Source: Allomuricauda sp.
GTDB taxonomy: Bacteria; Bacteroidota; Bacteroidia; Flavobacteriales; Flavobacteriaceae
Assembly: GCF_028280385.1 (NCBI RefSeq)
Contig: NZ_JANQLX010000016.1
Location: 1-64,000 of the forward strand
Length of the DNA: 64,000 nt
Direction of reading: 5' to 3'
In this document: one piece after another, positions 45,129 through 54,215 of the stretch
How positions within the stretch are numbered: position 1 is the stretch's first letter
Layout of the letters: every line of letters starts with the position of its first letter
Position numbers and translations under genes: made by a program
Notes under the pieces: generated by a model
Seen by the model: the letters and a program-made list of their open reading frames with translations, nothing else
Told to the model about the DNA's origin: nothing
The model's database searches: none

Positions 45129-46157
45129 TTATGATTCGCTATGCTTGGCGTAATTACGCCACTTTTCTATGCAGTTGGCCATATCCTCGGGCAATTCCGA
45201 ATCAAAACGCATGAATTCTCCACTTACCGGATGCTGAAATCCAAGGGTTTTGGCATGCAAGGCCTGTCTGGGAAGAATTTTAAAGGCATTTTCCACATAT
45301 TGTTTGTACTTGGTAAATGTAGTGCCCTTTAAGATTTTATCACCCCCATAGCGCCCATCGTTGAACAGGGTATGTCCAATGTATTTCATATGTACCCTTA
45401 TCTGATGGGTCCTTCCCGTCTCCAATTTGCAGGAGATCAAGGTTACATAGCCCAAACGCTCCAACACTTTGTAATGGGTAACTGCCTCCTTTCCTTGGTC
45501 TCCGTCCGGAAATACCATCATCTGCAGGCGGTTTTTGGGATTTCTCCCAATATGTCCTTCCACTGTGCCCTCATCATCCTCAACATTCCCCCAGACCAAG
45601 GCTAGATATTCGCGTTCGCTGCTCTTGTCAAAAAACTGTTTGGCCAAATGGGTCATTGCCAATTCCGTTTTCGCAATTACAAGGAGACCAGAGGTATCCT
45701 TATCTATTCGATGTACCAGACCGGGACGTTCGGAACTGTTGGTTGGCAAGTTCTCAAAATGATGTACCAATGCGTTGATCAGGGTCCCGGAATAATTTCC
45801 GTGCCCGGGATGCACTACCATCCCTGCAGGTTTATTGACCACCAAAAGAGAGTCGTCCTCAAATACAATATCCAAAGGAATATCCTCGGGGGTCAATAGA
45901 AACTCATAGGGCGGGTGCTCAAACATAACTTTGACCTCATCCCCTGCCTTTACCTTATAGTTCTGTTTTACAATATTGTCATTGACCCAGATTTGGCCTT
46001 GTTTGGCAGCCTGCTGAATTTTGTTCCGGGTGGCATTCTCAATGAAGTTCATGAGAAACTTGTCCACCCGTAAAGGTTCTTGGCCCTTTGAAGCTACAAA
46101 CCGATAGTGTTCAAAAAGTTCTTCTTGGGAAAGTTCTGGATTTTCCGGATTATCCAT
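45129..46157 (-). CDS. rluD: RluA/RluD-family pseudouridine synthase
   Basis: 342 residues. An S4 RNA-binding domain (about residues 28-80: RVDKFLMNFIENATRNKIQQ) precedes the catalytic domain with GLVHRIDKDTSGLLV, where Asp152 is the expected catalytic residue. The GRTHQIRVHMKYIGHTLFND motif is also present. RluD modifies 23S rRNA helix 69; the exact target is inferred from the RluD-like length with S4. It starts 2 bp after the PASTA gene ends, a co-transcribed pair common in Flavobacteriia. Confidence 0.93.
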   Translation of the reverse strand: MDNPENPELSQEELFEHYRFVASKGQEPLRVDKFLMNFIENATRNKIQQAAKQGQIWVNDNIVKQNYKVKAGDEVKVMFEHPPYEFLLTPEDIPLDIVFEDDSLLVVNKPAGMVVHPGHGNYSGTLINALVHHFENLPTNSSERPGLVHRIDKDTSGLLVIAKTELAMTHLAKQFFDKSSEREYLALVWGNVEDDEGTVEGHIGRNPKNRLQMMVFPDGDQGKEAVTHYKVLERLGYVTLISCKLETGRTHQIRVHMKYIGHTLFNDGRYGGDKILKGTTFTKYKQYVENAFKILPRQALHAKTLGFQHPVSGEFMRFDSELPEDMANCIEKWRNYAKHSES

Positions 46158-46159
46158 GA

Positions 46160-46750
46160 CTATTGGGATTCTGCCTGGACCTTGGCACTACCTGGAATTT
46201 TTCCGTTACCACAGATGAGCTCAATTTTGGAGGTTTTGGGTAATTTATCACCTGGTTTGATATACTTTCCCTTATGCCTTAACCCATATACCATGTCCAA
46301 TCCAAGTTCATCCCTGTAGGTAACCCGCTGTACTTCAAGACCTACTGCCTGGAGCATGGTTCTGGCGTTGCGTTGGGTAACCTGGATTACGTCAGGCACC
46401 GTAACTTTTTTATAGCCTGATGGGTTCACCTTAAAATAAATCTTCCGATTGGCCTTCACTTTGTTTCCAGCCGGTGGATTTTGTCCAATTATGGAAAAAC
46501 TGGGATAGTTCGGGTCATAGTTTGAGGAATCAAGATCCTTTTCATATCGCAATCCGGCTTTTTCAACGGCATCCCGCATTTCCATAACCGACATTCGCGA
46601 AAAGTCGGGTACCTCAACAAATTCACCGTGATTGGTGGAACTCTTGAGCCATTGCAATGTTAAAAATACCAATAGCACCACCACCACTACTGCCAACCCC
46701 AATTGGATAAAGAATACCTTGCTTTTTAAAAAGCTCAAAAAATGTTTCAT
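46160..46750 (-). CDS. PASTA-domain membrane protein
   Basis: 196 residues from the ATG at 46750; the open frame extends to 46909, antisense to the ddl start, and is rejected. One membrane helix (about 13-32) is followed by PASTA-like units, FVEVPDFSRMSVMEMRDAVEKAGL and VTVPDVIQVTQRNARTMLQAVGL, and a shorter third. PASTA domains bind peptidoglycan or its precursors. No kinase domain is attached. It is divergent from ddl, and a TATATTTG -7 box at 46770-46777 lies 19 bp upstream. Confidence 0.88.
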   Translation of the reverse strand: MKHFLSFLKSKVFFIQLGLAVVVVVLLVFLTLQWLKSSTNHGEFVEVPDFSRMSVMEMRDAVEKAGLRYEKDLDSSNYDPNYPSFSIIGQNPPAGNKVKANRKIYFKVNPSGYKKVTVPDVIQVTQRNARTMLQAVGLEVQRVTYRDELGLDMVYGLRHKGKYIKPGDKLPKTSKIELICGNGKIPGSAKVQAESQ

Positions 46751-46769
46751 CTTCCTTAGCTTATCTGAA

Positions 46770-46777
46770 CAAATATA
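46770..46777 (-). promoter_or_regulatory. -7 box of the PASTA-rluD pair
   Basis: TATATTTG on the minus strand fits TAnnTTTG. No clear -33 box at the standard distance. Confidence 0.45.
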
Positions 46778-46828
46778 GGAAAGCCAGTCATTTTTCTTTA
46801 CTTTGTCCTTGCCATATTCGATAAGCCG

Positions 46829-47803
46829 ATGAAAAAAAATATAGCCGTTATTATGGGCGGTTACTCCAGTGAATACGAAATTTCCATTAAGAGCGGCACG
46901 GTGGTCCATAAGTTTTTGGACCGATCCAAATACAATTCGTTCCCCATATTGATTTCACATAAAAAATGGGTTTACCAAGATGAACATGGACAGGAACACC
47001 CTGTTGACAAATCCGATTTCAGCATTTCCATCGAGGGGCAGAAAGTTCATTTTGATTGTATTTTCAATGCCATTCATGGCACCCCCGGGGAGGATGGATT
47101 GCTACAGGCTTATTTTGAACTGTTGGATATTCCACAGACATCGTGCAACCATTACCAAGCTGCGCTCACTTTTAACAAAAGAGACCTCCTAAGTACTTTA
47201 AAACCCTATGGCGTACAATGTGCCAAATCACATTATTTGAACGAGGGGGACGATATCAACGAGGAAACCATCATCCAAAAAGTTGGACTACCTTGTTTTG
47301 TGAAAGCCAATAGAGCGGGCAGTAGCTATGGTATCAGTAAGGTACACCAGCAAAAGGAACTACATCCGGCCATAACCAAAGCCTTTGCGGAAGACAACCA
47401 GATTATCATAGAATCCGCATTGGAGGGCACGGAAGTTTCTGTTGGGGTCATCACTTATGGATCAGCAGTAACCGTTTTGCCCATTACGGAAATCGTTTCG
47501 GAGAATGATTTCTTTGATTACGAAGCAAAATATCTAGGCAAATCAGAGGAAATTACCCCGGCCCGGATTACGGAAACCCAAAAAAATAAGGTTACGGAAT
47601 TGGCAAAGTTCATTTACCAGACCTTAGGCCTCAAAGGTTATACACGTAGCGAGTTCATTTTTGTTGGCGACGAGCCCCACCTTTTGGAGGTGAACACCAC
47701 CCCTGGACTTACAGAAGCCAGCATACTTCCGCAACAGGCCAAGGTAGCCGGAATTTCGTTGGAGCAGTTGTTTGGGAGTGCCATCGAAGAAGCAATGCGA
47801 TAG
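46829..47803 (+). CDS. ddl: D-alanine--D-alanine ligase
   Basis: 324 residues, ATP-grasp ligase. Visible are MGGYSSEYEISIKSG (N-terminal substrate loop), FNAIHGTPGEDG, the ATP-grasp core from FVKANRAGSSYGISKV, and the C-terminal Mg/substrate region LLEVNTTPGLTEASILPQQA. Makes the D-Ala-D-Ala end of peptidoglycan precursors. coaD follows 32 bp later. Divergent from the PASTA gene, which may make a cell-wall-linked neighbourhood. Confidence 0.96.
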   Translation: MKKNIAVIMGGYSSEYEISIKSGTVVHKFLDRSKYNSFPILISHKKWVYQDEHGQEHPVDKSDFSISIEGQKVHFDCIFNAIHGTPGEDGLLQAYFELLDIPQTSCNHYQAALTFNKRDLLSTLKPYGVQCAKSHYLNEGDDINEETIIQKVGLPCFVKANRAGSSYGISKVHQQKELHPAITKAFAEDNQIIIESALEGTEVSVGVITYGSAVTVLPITEIVSENDFFDYEAKYLGKSEEITPARITETQKNKVTELAKFIYQTLGLKGYTRSEFIFVGDEPHLLEVNTTPGLTEASILPQQAKVAGISLEQLFGSAIEEAMR

Positions 47804-47835
47804 AAAAGCCGTATTTTTAAACCAAACCAATCCTA

Positions 47836-48294
47836 ATGAGACGTGCCATTTTTCCCGGTTCCTTTGACCCACTCACCTTGGGCCATTACGATATAATCCA
47901 AAGAGGTATCACCCTTTTTGATGAATTGCTCATTGCCATCGGTATCAACGCGGATAAAAAATACATGTTCTCCCTGGAAGAGCGAACCCGGTTTATTTCT
48001 GAAGCCTTTAAAGATGAGCCCAAAATAAAAGTGGTGACCTATGAAGGGCTTACAGTGGATTTTTGCAAAAAAGTGGATGCCAATTTTATTTTACGTGGAT
48101 TGCGCAATCCTGCCGATTTTGAGTTTGAAAAGGCCATTGCCCATACCAATAGACAATTGTCGGAAATTGAAACCGTATTCCTGCTCACCTCCTCTGGAAA
48201 ATCCTTTATAAGCTCATCCATTGTTAGGGACGTGATTCGTAATGGTGGCGACTACACGGGACTGGTTCCCGATACGGTAAGGGTATCTTCATAG
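47836..48294 (+). CDS. coaD: Phosphopantetheine adenylyltransferase
   Basis: 152 residues. FPGSFDPLTLGHYDII holds the nucleotidyltransferase HxGH motif in its T(L)GH variant, LRGLRNPADFEFE and the C-terminal SSGKSFISSSIVRDV are typical. Converts 4'-phosphopantetheine to dephospho-CoA. Confidence 0.97.
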   Translation: MRRAIFPGSFDPLTLGHYDIIQRGITLFDELLIAIGINADKKYMFSLEERTRFISEAFKDEPKIKVVTYEGLTVDFCKKVDANFILRGLRNPADFEFEKAIAHTNRQLSEIETVFLLTSSGKSFISSSIVRDVIRNGGDYTGLVPDTVRVSS

Positions 48295-48491
48295 TACGCT
48301 GACTATTACTGCAAATCCTTGATTTGACCACCTGCGTACTTCGGTGTTCGGACTAAGGCTATGTGTCATTCATCGAAGAAACCACATATTTTCATCGATT
48401 CACAACAAATACTGTTTGATGAAGGTCAATACCTATATTTTAGTAAGAAATATCTTATAATTTCAATAACCCAAATCTATTCCCCCGAGTT
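48295..48491. other. Intergenic region before the histidine kinase
   Basis: 197 bp. A small hairpin CAAATC-CTT-GATTTG (48312-48326) follows coaD. A TATATTTT box (48434-48441) about 50 bp before the kinase start could be a weak -7. Nothing else recognisable. Confidence 0.45.
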
Positions 48492-50330
48492 TTGAAGACC
48501 TCAGAAACCTTAATTCCCCCGTATTTTTTAAAACAATTTCCGAGTGCCACGGCAGTGGTTGGCAAAGATGGAGTGTTGGTGGACGCCACGCATTCCTGGT
48601 TCCAAATTTTTGAAGCCGAAACCAGCTCCGGCAAGCCAATACATATGTATTTCAAAGGCCAAGTTGAGCTCACCAAAAATCAATTGAACCAATACCTTTT
48701 TGGCACAAAAGAAAAGACGTTTAGGCACGCTAAAATGGACCAAGACCAAGAACTTTGGTACGAAAGTACAAGCTCACCTTGGTTTGATGAAGAAGAGAAT
48801 TTGTTGGGCTGCTTTATCCATACCCAGGAAATTACCGAATTGGTACAAAACGAACTGGAGTTGGAACGAATCAGTTCCCATTTAAAGGCCAAATCGGAAG
48901 TTGCCAAAATTGGAAGCTGGGAATACGACATTGCCACGGAAGAACTGTTTTGGTGCGAGGAAACCAAAAAAATACATCAGGTAGCACCGGACTATGTTCC
49001 CACGATCAGTGAGGGAATTGGGTTCTACAAACAGGGCTACAGCCGAAATAGGATTGCAATGCTGTTCCACAACATTGTGGAAAATGGCACTCCCTACCAT
49101 GAAAAATTGACCATCATCACCAAAAAAGGTGAGGAACGATGGGTTGCGGCCGCCGGTAAGGCCATTCGAAAAGATGGTGAAATCGCAAAAATCTTCGGCA
49201 CGTTTCAAGATATCCATGACCAGGTCATGGCAGATAAGAAAATAAGGGAGAGTGAGCAACTCCTCAATACCTTGATAGACAATCTGCCCATCAATGTATT
49301 TGTAAAAGACAAGGATTCAAGAAAAATTCTGGTGAACAAAGCAGAATGCGAATATTTGGGCACTACCCCCGAAGCCTTATTGGGAAAGACCGATTTTGAT
49401 CTATATGACAAACATGTGGCCCAAATTTCCCGGGATGAGGACCTTGAAGTGATGCGTACCATGGAGCCCATGATCGGTCGTGAAACCATCAACGTAAGAA
49501 AAGACGGCAGCACCACCAATTTCCTGACCTCCAAAATTCCAATTTTGGACCTGAATGGCAAGGCCAATGGTATCATTGGGATGAGCATGGACATTACCAA
49601 CATCAAGCAAAAAGAAGAGCAGCTCCGCAACTTGATCAATGTTACTGCCATCCAAAACAAAAAACTCATCAATTTTGCACATATAGTTTCACACAATTTG
49701 CGATCCCATACAGCCAACTTCTCCATGCTGTTGGATTTCTTGATTCGGGAAACCGACGAAAAGGAAAAAAAGCGGATCATGAAAATGCTGTTCCATGCTT
49801 CGGACAACTTGCTGGACACCTTGGAAAATCTCAACGAGGTGGTGGATATCAGTACCAATGTCAATTTGGACAAAAAGTCGTTGAACCTCAGCGAAAACAT
49901 TACCAAGATGCAGCAGAATCTATCAGCGTTTCTGGAAGAGCACCAGGTGGAGTTCGAGAATTTTGTTCCAGACGACCTGATGGTGTTAAGTGTTCCCGCC
50001 TATTTGGAAAGCATATTGCTCAATTTGGTCACCAATGCCGTGAAGTACAGACATCCAGATAGAAGTCCCTTGATAGAACTCCGTGCTGTTAAACAGGACA
50101 AACACGTTCATTTCAGTGTTTCAGACAATGGTCTGGGCATTGACCTCAAAAGATATGGCGATAAAATATTTGGCATGTACAAGACCTTCCATAACAACAA
50201 GGATGCCCGCGGACTTGGCCTATACATCATAAAAAACCAGCTTGAGGCCATGGATGGCAGTATTTCAGTGAGTAGTGAAGCGGATAAGGGTTCTACCTTC
50301 AATGTGTATTTTAATGAAGAAACTGAATAG
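48492..50330 (+). CDS. PAS-domain sensor histidine kinase
   Basis: 612 residues. The start is a TTG at 48492: the frame is open back to 48447 but has no ATG or GTG there, and the PAS domain begins at about residue 15. Three PAS domains (about 15-130, 135-250, 255-375) sense an unknown cue in the cytoplasm; no membrane helix is seen. His401 in the H-box (AHIVSHNLRSHTANF) is the phospho-acceptor, and the ATPase domain has NAVKYRHPD, SDNGLGIDL and the ARGLGLYIIKN lid. It overlaps the receiver gene downstream. Confidence 0.9.
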   Translation: MKTSETLIPPYFLKQFPSATAVVGKDGVLVDATHSWFQIFEAETSSGKPIHMYFKGQVELTKNQLNQYLFGTKEKTFRHAKMDQDQELWYESTSSPWFDEEENLLGCFIHTQEITELVQNELELERISSHLKAKSEVAKIGSWEYDIATEELFWCEETKKIHQVAPDYVPTISEGIGFYKQGYSRNRIAMLFHNIVENGTPYHEKLTIITKKGEERWVAAAGKAIRKDGEIAKIFGTFQDIHDQVMADKKIRESEQLLNTLIDNLPINVFVKDKDSRKILVNKAECEYLGTTPEALLGKTDFDLYDKHVAQISRDEDLEVMRTMEPMIGRETINVRKDGSTTNFLTSKIPILDLNGKANGIIGMSMDITNIKQKEEQLRNLINVTAIQNKKLINFAHIVSHNLRSHTANFSMLLDFLIRETDEKEKKRIMKMLFHASDNLLDTLENLNEVVDISTNVNLDKKSLNLSENITKMQQNLSAFLEEHQVEFENFVPDDLMVLSVPAYLESILLNLVTNAVKYRHPDRSPLIELRAVKQDKHVHFSVSDNGLGIDLKRYGDKIFGMYKTFHNNKDARGLGLYIIKNQLEAMDGSISVSSEADKGSTFNVYFNEETE

Positions 50331-50727
50331 CATCTACATCATAGACGATGACCCTATTACTGTTTTTGGCATACGGAAAATGTTGAAGGCCATTACCATT
50401 TGCAAGGACATTACCGAGTTTGAAAATGGAAGGGTTGCGCTGGAAGCGCTAAAACAAAGAGTAGAGCAAGGACTTCCCTGTCCGGATGTCATTTTTTTGG
50501 ACATCAATATGCCCATCATGGATGGCTGGGAGTTTTTGGAGGAACTGGTATCCCTGAACATTAGGGAACGGATCATCATCAATGTGATCACTTCTTCCAT
50601 AGACCCTATCGACTACAAAAGATGGAACGAGTTTAGGTTGAAATGTTGGCACTATCTGAATTTTAAGAACAAACCGCTCTACAAGATTGAACCAACAGAT
50701 CTTAGCCGGGTGCATATGGCTTCATGA
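50314..50727 (+). CDS. Single-domain response regulator
   Basis: 137 residues from the ATG at 50314, inside the last codons of the kinase gene (17-bp overlap); an upstream GTG at 50275 is rejected. A receiver domain only: acidic pocket IIDDDPI, phospho-acceptor Asp63 in FLDINMPIMDG, and the signalling Thr/Ser in NVITSSIDP. No output domain, so it probably relays phosphate or acts by protein binding, as CheY-like partners do. The pair with the histidine kinase is clear from overlap. Confidence 0.92.
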   Translation: MKKLNSIYIIDDDPITVFGIRKMLKAITICKDITEFENGRVALEALKQRVEQGLPCPDVIFLDINMPIMDGWEFLEELVSLNIRERIIINVITSSIDPIDYKRWNEFRLKCWHYLNFKNKPLYKIEPTDLSRVHMAS

Positions 50728-50771
50728 GCATAATATTCATTATTTTTAGGGTTCTGTAATGGCGAAACACC

Positions 50772-52577
50772 ATGCATTTTAACGTACGAACCAAGACCAA
50801 CTTTAAGTTTTTGGCAGTCTTACCGGCCTTTTTTTTATGGCTTTCCTGTGAGACCATAACCCCGGACAAAGTGGCTTCCTACGAGACCACTTTTGAAAGG
50901 TCCGAAGGTCTGCAGACCGCCACCTACAAAGAGACCATTGATTTCTACATTAGGCTGGCCAAGGATTTTCCCGAAATCAACATTCAGACCATTGGGGAAA
51001 CGGATAGTGGGTACCCTTTACATATGGTTACTTTTAATCCAGATGGGGATTTCAACTTTGACCATGTCCGGGCCAACAAGGCTGTGATATTGGTCAATAA
51101 TGGCATACACCCAGGAGAAAGTGATGGCATAGATGCCACCATGCTGCTGTTTCGGGATTTGGCCACCCGCCAGCTGGAACATCCCAAAAATGTGGTTCTC
51201 GTCACCATTCCAATTTATAATGTAGGCGGGGCCCTGTACCGTAATTCCAATACAAGGGCCAACCAAAACGGACCAGAATCCTATGGTTTTAGGGGCAATG
51301 CCAGAAATTATGACCTGAACCGGGATTTTATAAAAATGGATACCAAAAATGCCGTAACCTTTGCCCAGATTTTTCATTTGGTACAACCGGACATTTTTGT
51401 GGACAACCATGTGAGCAATGGCGCAGATTATCAATATACGCTCACCCATCTCTTTACCCAGCACAATAAACTTGGCGGGAAGCTTGGCACCTATTTGGAA
51501 GACGAGCTTCGTCCGCAATTGGAGCAAGCCCTGGCTGCCAAAAATTGGGACATTACACCTTATGTAAATGTCTTTAACCGACCCCCGGAATTGGGTTTTA
51601 CGCAATTTATGGATCATCCCAGATATTCCACAGGCTACACCACCCTTTGGAACACCCTGGGCATGATGGTGGAAACCCATATGCTAAAACCGTACGACGG
51701 CCGGGTCAAAGGTACCTATGCCCTTATGGAAAGCATGATGACCATTGCTGAAAAGGACTATAAAACCATCAAAAAACTTAGAAAAGAAACGGAGGAAAAG
51801 CAACTGGGAATGGCCAAGTACTTTTTAAACTGGCAGGTGGACACCTCAAAAACTTCGATACTCAAATTTAAAGGTTTTAATGCCGAACAGATAGAAAGTG
51901 AGGTGACTGGGCTGGCAAGATTAAAATATGACCGCAATAGCCCTTTTGAAAAAGAAACGGTCTACCGCAATCATTTTATCCCAATGGATACCATTGATGT
52001 TCCTGCTGCCTACGTTATTCCCCAAAGTTGGAGGAACATCATCCAAAAACTGGAGGCCAATGCCATACAATACACGGAAGTGCCCGAACCGATGGAAGTA
52101 CTTCTGGAAACCTATACCATTTCGGAATACAACACCCGGGACAATCCCTATGAAGGGCATTACCTGCATTACAATACCAAGGTGAACAAAAGATTGGACA
52201 ATATCCAGCTAAGGGCCGGGGATTTTATCGTACCCACCAACCAATTTGGGGTCCGATATCTTTTGGAGACCTTGGAACCACAGGCGGCTGACTCCTTCTT
52301 TAACTGGAATTTCTTTGATACTGTATTGCAGCAAAAAGAAGGCTTTTCTCCCTATGTGTTTGAAGATGTAGCACTGGAAATGCTACAAAAGGATTCGGTG
52401 CTCCGCCAAAATTTCTTGGTAAAAAAAGAGTTGGATGAAGCATTTTCCCAGAACTGGTATGCACAACTGGACTGGATCTACCAACGTTCCAAGTATCGGG
52501 AAAAACCATTTATGGGTTACCCTGTGTACCGCATCACAAAAGGCAGTCAGGCAGAAGCCCTTATTTTGAAGGAATGA
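50772..52577 (+). CDS. M14-family zinc carboxypeptidase-like lipoprotein
   Basis: 601 residues. Lipobox LSC (Cys26) marks a lipoprotein. The M14 zinc motif HPGE (His113, Glu116) in NNGIHPGESDGIDAT is followed by the second zinc His in FVDNHVSNGADY. The catalytic domain covers residues about 50-320; the C-terminal half is a less conserved domain. Expected to trim peptides in the cell envelope. Its 3' end overlaps the convergent NUDIX gene by 17 bp. Confidence 0.9.
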   Translation: MHFNVRTKTNFKFLAVLPAFFLWLSCETITPDKVASYETTFERSEGLQTATYKETIDFYIRLAKDFPEINIQTIGETDSGYPLHMVTFNPDGDFNFDHVRANKAVILVNNGIHPGESDGIDATMLLFRDLATRQLEHPKNVVLVTIPIYNVGGALYRNSNTRANQNGPESYGFRGNARNYDLNRDFIKMDTKNAVTFAQIFHLVQPDIFVDNHVSNGADYQYTLTHLFTQHNKLGGKLGTYLEDELRPQLEQALAAKNWDITPYVNVFNRPPELGFTQFMDHPRYSTGYTTLWNTLGMMVETHMLKPYDGRVKGTYALMESMMTIAEKDYKTIKKLRKETEEKQLGMAKYFLNWQVDTSKTSILKFKGFNAEQIESEVTGLARLKYDRNSPFEKETVYRNHFIPMDTIDVPAAYVIPQSWRNIIQKLEANAIQYTEVPEPMEVLLETYTISEYNTRDNPYEGHYLHYNTKVNKRLDNIQLRAGDFIVPTNQFGVRYLLETLEPQAADSFFNWNFFDTVLQQKEGFSPYVFEDVALEMLQKDSVLRQNFLVKKELDEAFSQNWYAQLDWIYQRSKYREKPFMGYPVYRITKGSQAEALILKE

Positions 52578-53166
52578 TCCAATCCTCGAAGAGAATCTTG
52601 ATGTTGTGATAAGAATTTTCCAAGGCTTTCCTGATTTTCTTGGGTCCCTTCCACTTTACTTTTAATATCCCTTCCGCTTCCTGGCCAACCAATTTTCCCG
52701 TGTATTCGGTATACATCGAAAACCAGTGTACCTGTTTAAGCCGATATTCCCCGTTCCTTTTAAAAACGTGATAGGTGGTGCGCATGAATTTTTCAATCTG
52801 TAAGCCCTTTACGCCGGTCTCCTCCTCCACTTCGCGAATGGCGGCCTTTTCTATGGATTCCCCTTTGTCTACCTTACCCTTGGGCAAATCCCATTTCCCA
52901 TTTCTGAAGATGAACAACACCTTGCCCTTCGGATTCGTCACAAACCCGCCACCTGCCACCACAACAGGGATTTTATGCATAAACACGTCAAGGATTTTCT
53001 CTTCGTCAGGATGATAGATATAAGCTTCGTTAAGTCTCCCTTTGGCCAGCGAGTCAATGGCCATTACGATAGAATCGCCATCAAGTGAAAAGAGGTTTCC
53101 AATGGTATTGTCCTGGCGCTCATTTGTCAGAATCAGTGGGGACTCATTAACAAAAACTTTATACAT
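52561..53166 (-). CDS. NUDIX hydrolase
   Basis: 201 residues from the ATG at 53166; the longer frame to 53289 is antisense to pyrE. The NUDIX box GKVDKGESIEKAAIREVEEETG is complete with the REVEEE metal-binding glutamates. An N-terminal domain of about 65 residues (MYKVFVNESPLIL) precedes it, as in a flavobacterial subgroup. The substrate is unknown. The start is 7 bp from the divergent pyrE start, so both promoters must lie in the partner's coding region. Confidence 0.92.
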   Translation of the reverse strand: MYKVFVNESPLILTNERQDNTIGNLFSLDGDSIVMAIDSLAKGRLNEAYIYHPDEEKILDVFMHKIPVVVAGGGFVTNPKGKVLFIFRNGKWDLPKGKVDKGESIEKAAIREVEEETGVKGLQIEKFMRTTYHVFKRNGEYRLKQVHWFSMYTEYTGKLVGQEAEGILKVKWKGPKKIRKALENSYHNIKILFEDWIIPSK

Positions 53167-53169
53167 TTG
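53162..53169 (+). promoter_or_regulatory. pyrE -7 box inside the NUDIX start
   Basis: TACATTTG fits TAnnTTTG and ends 4 bp before the pyrE ATG, so transcription would begin at about the ATG (leaderless mRNA). It overlaps the NUDIX start codon. No -33 TTTG stands at the standard distance. Confidence 0.5.
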
Positions 53170-53173
53170 CGCA

Positions 53174-53812
53174 ATGGTTTTAAACAAGGATACTGCCAAA
53201 AAAACAGCCGAGCTTTTGCTGCAAATTAATGCAATTAAGTTGGAACCAGAAAATCCGTTTACATGGGCTTCTGGTTGGAAATCTCCCATTTACTGCGATA
53301 ACCGAATTATGCTTTCCTATCCGGAAATTCGCGATTTTGTGCGCAAGGAAATGGCCAAACAGGTAGAGACCTTGTATGGAAAGCCGGATGTTATTGCTGG
53401 CGTGGCCACCGGGGCCATCGGCATAGGGATTTTGGTGGCGGATGCCCTTGGATTGCCCTTTGTGTACGTAAGGCCCGAACCGAAATCGCACGGTAGGCAA
53501 AACCAAATTGAAGGGCATATTGCACCGGGACAGTCCGTAGTGGTCATTGAAGACTTGATCAGTACTGGCAAGAGCAGTCTTAATGCCGTTCGTGCGCTGC
53601 GGTCCCAAAATGTGGATGTGCAGGGCATGATTGCTGTGTTTACATACGGGTTTTCAGTGGCTGATGCCAATTTTGCCGAAGAAAAAGTCACCTTGCATAC
53701 CTTGTCGGATTACGATCATTTAATTGAACAGGCATCCGATGTCCAGTATATCCAAGAATCACAAATGCAAACCTTGTTGCAGTGGAAATCCAATCCGCAG
53801 CAATGGAAATAA
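53174..53812 (+). CDS. pyrE: Orotate phosphoribosyltransferase
   Basis: 212 residues from the ATG at 53174; the longer frame from 53042 is antisense to the NUDIX gene. Segments FTWASGWKSPIYCDNR, the VYVRPEPKSHGRQNQIEG loop with catalytic Lys/Arg, and the PRPP motif VVVIEDLISTGKSS are diagnostic. Makes OMP from orotate and PRPP. The SRPBCC gene follows 9 bp later in the same direction. Confidence 0.97.
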   Translation: MVLNKDTAKKTAELLLQINAIKLEPENPFTWASGWKSPIYCDNRIMLSYPEIRDFVRKEMAKQVETLYGKPDVIAGVATGAIGIGILVADALGLPFVYVRPEPKSHGRQNQIEGHIAPGQSVVVIEDLISTGKSSLNAVRALRSQNVDVQGMIAVFTYGFSVADANFAEEKVTLHTLSDYDHLIEQASDVQYIQESQMQTLLQWKSNPQQWK

Positions 53813-53821
53813 TTTCGAAGC

Positions 53822-54214
53822 ATGCACATTGAAGTACCCAAAAAGAAAGTAAGCAAAAGCGCCCAGGAAGTATTTGAATTTTTAACCGACATCAAGAATT
53901 TCAAAACCCTGATGCCGGAGAATATTGACAAGTTTGAGGTTTTGGACGAAAAGACCTTCAAATTTGCCCTTAAAGGAATGCCTGAAATTATTCTTCGTCT
54001 TAAGGAGGAAAACCCGCATGACAAAGTAGTGCTGGGTGCAGCAAGTGACAAACTTCCCTTTACACTCACCGGGGATATTGCATCTTTGGGAGACAATGAA
54101 AGTGAAGTGGGCCTCAGTTTTGAAGGAGAGTTCAATGCAATGATGGCCATGATGATCAAGGGACCTATTACCAATTTCATGGAAACCCTCGCCTCAAACA
54201 TGGACAGGATTTAA
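53822..54214 (+). CDS. SRPBCC-fold protein
   Basis: 130 residues with the START/polyketide-cyclase-like (SRPBCC) pattern: an N-terminal VSKSAQEVFEFLTDIKNFKTLMPE segment, beta strands, and a long C-terminal helix (MKGPITNFMETLASNM region). The family binds hydrophobic ligands; ligand and role are unknown. It sits 9 bp behind pyrE in an order common among flavobacteria, and is followed by convergent birA after 1 bp. Confidence 0.85.
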   Translation: MHIEVPKKKVSKSAQEVFEFLTDIKNFKTLMPENIDKFEVLDEKTFKFALKGMPEIILRLKEENPHDKVVLGAASDKLPFTLTGDIASLGDNESEVGLSFEGEFNAMMAMMIKGPITNFMETLASNMDRI

Positions 54215-54215
54215 T

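Noticed and set aside
46751..46909. Longer start for the PASTA protein
   Set aside because: It would run antisense through the ddl start and upstream of the protein's own -7 box.
53042..53173. Longer start for pyrE
   Set aside because: The added residues are antisense to the NUDIX gene and unlike any orotate phosphoribosyltransferase N-terminus; the protein from 53174 has the standard length.
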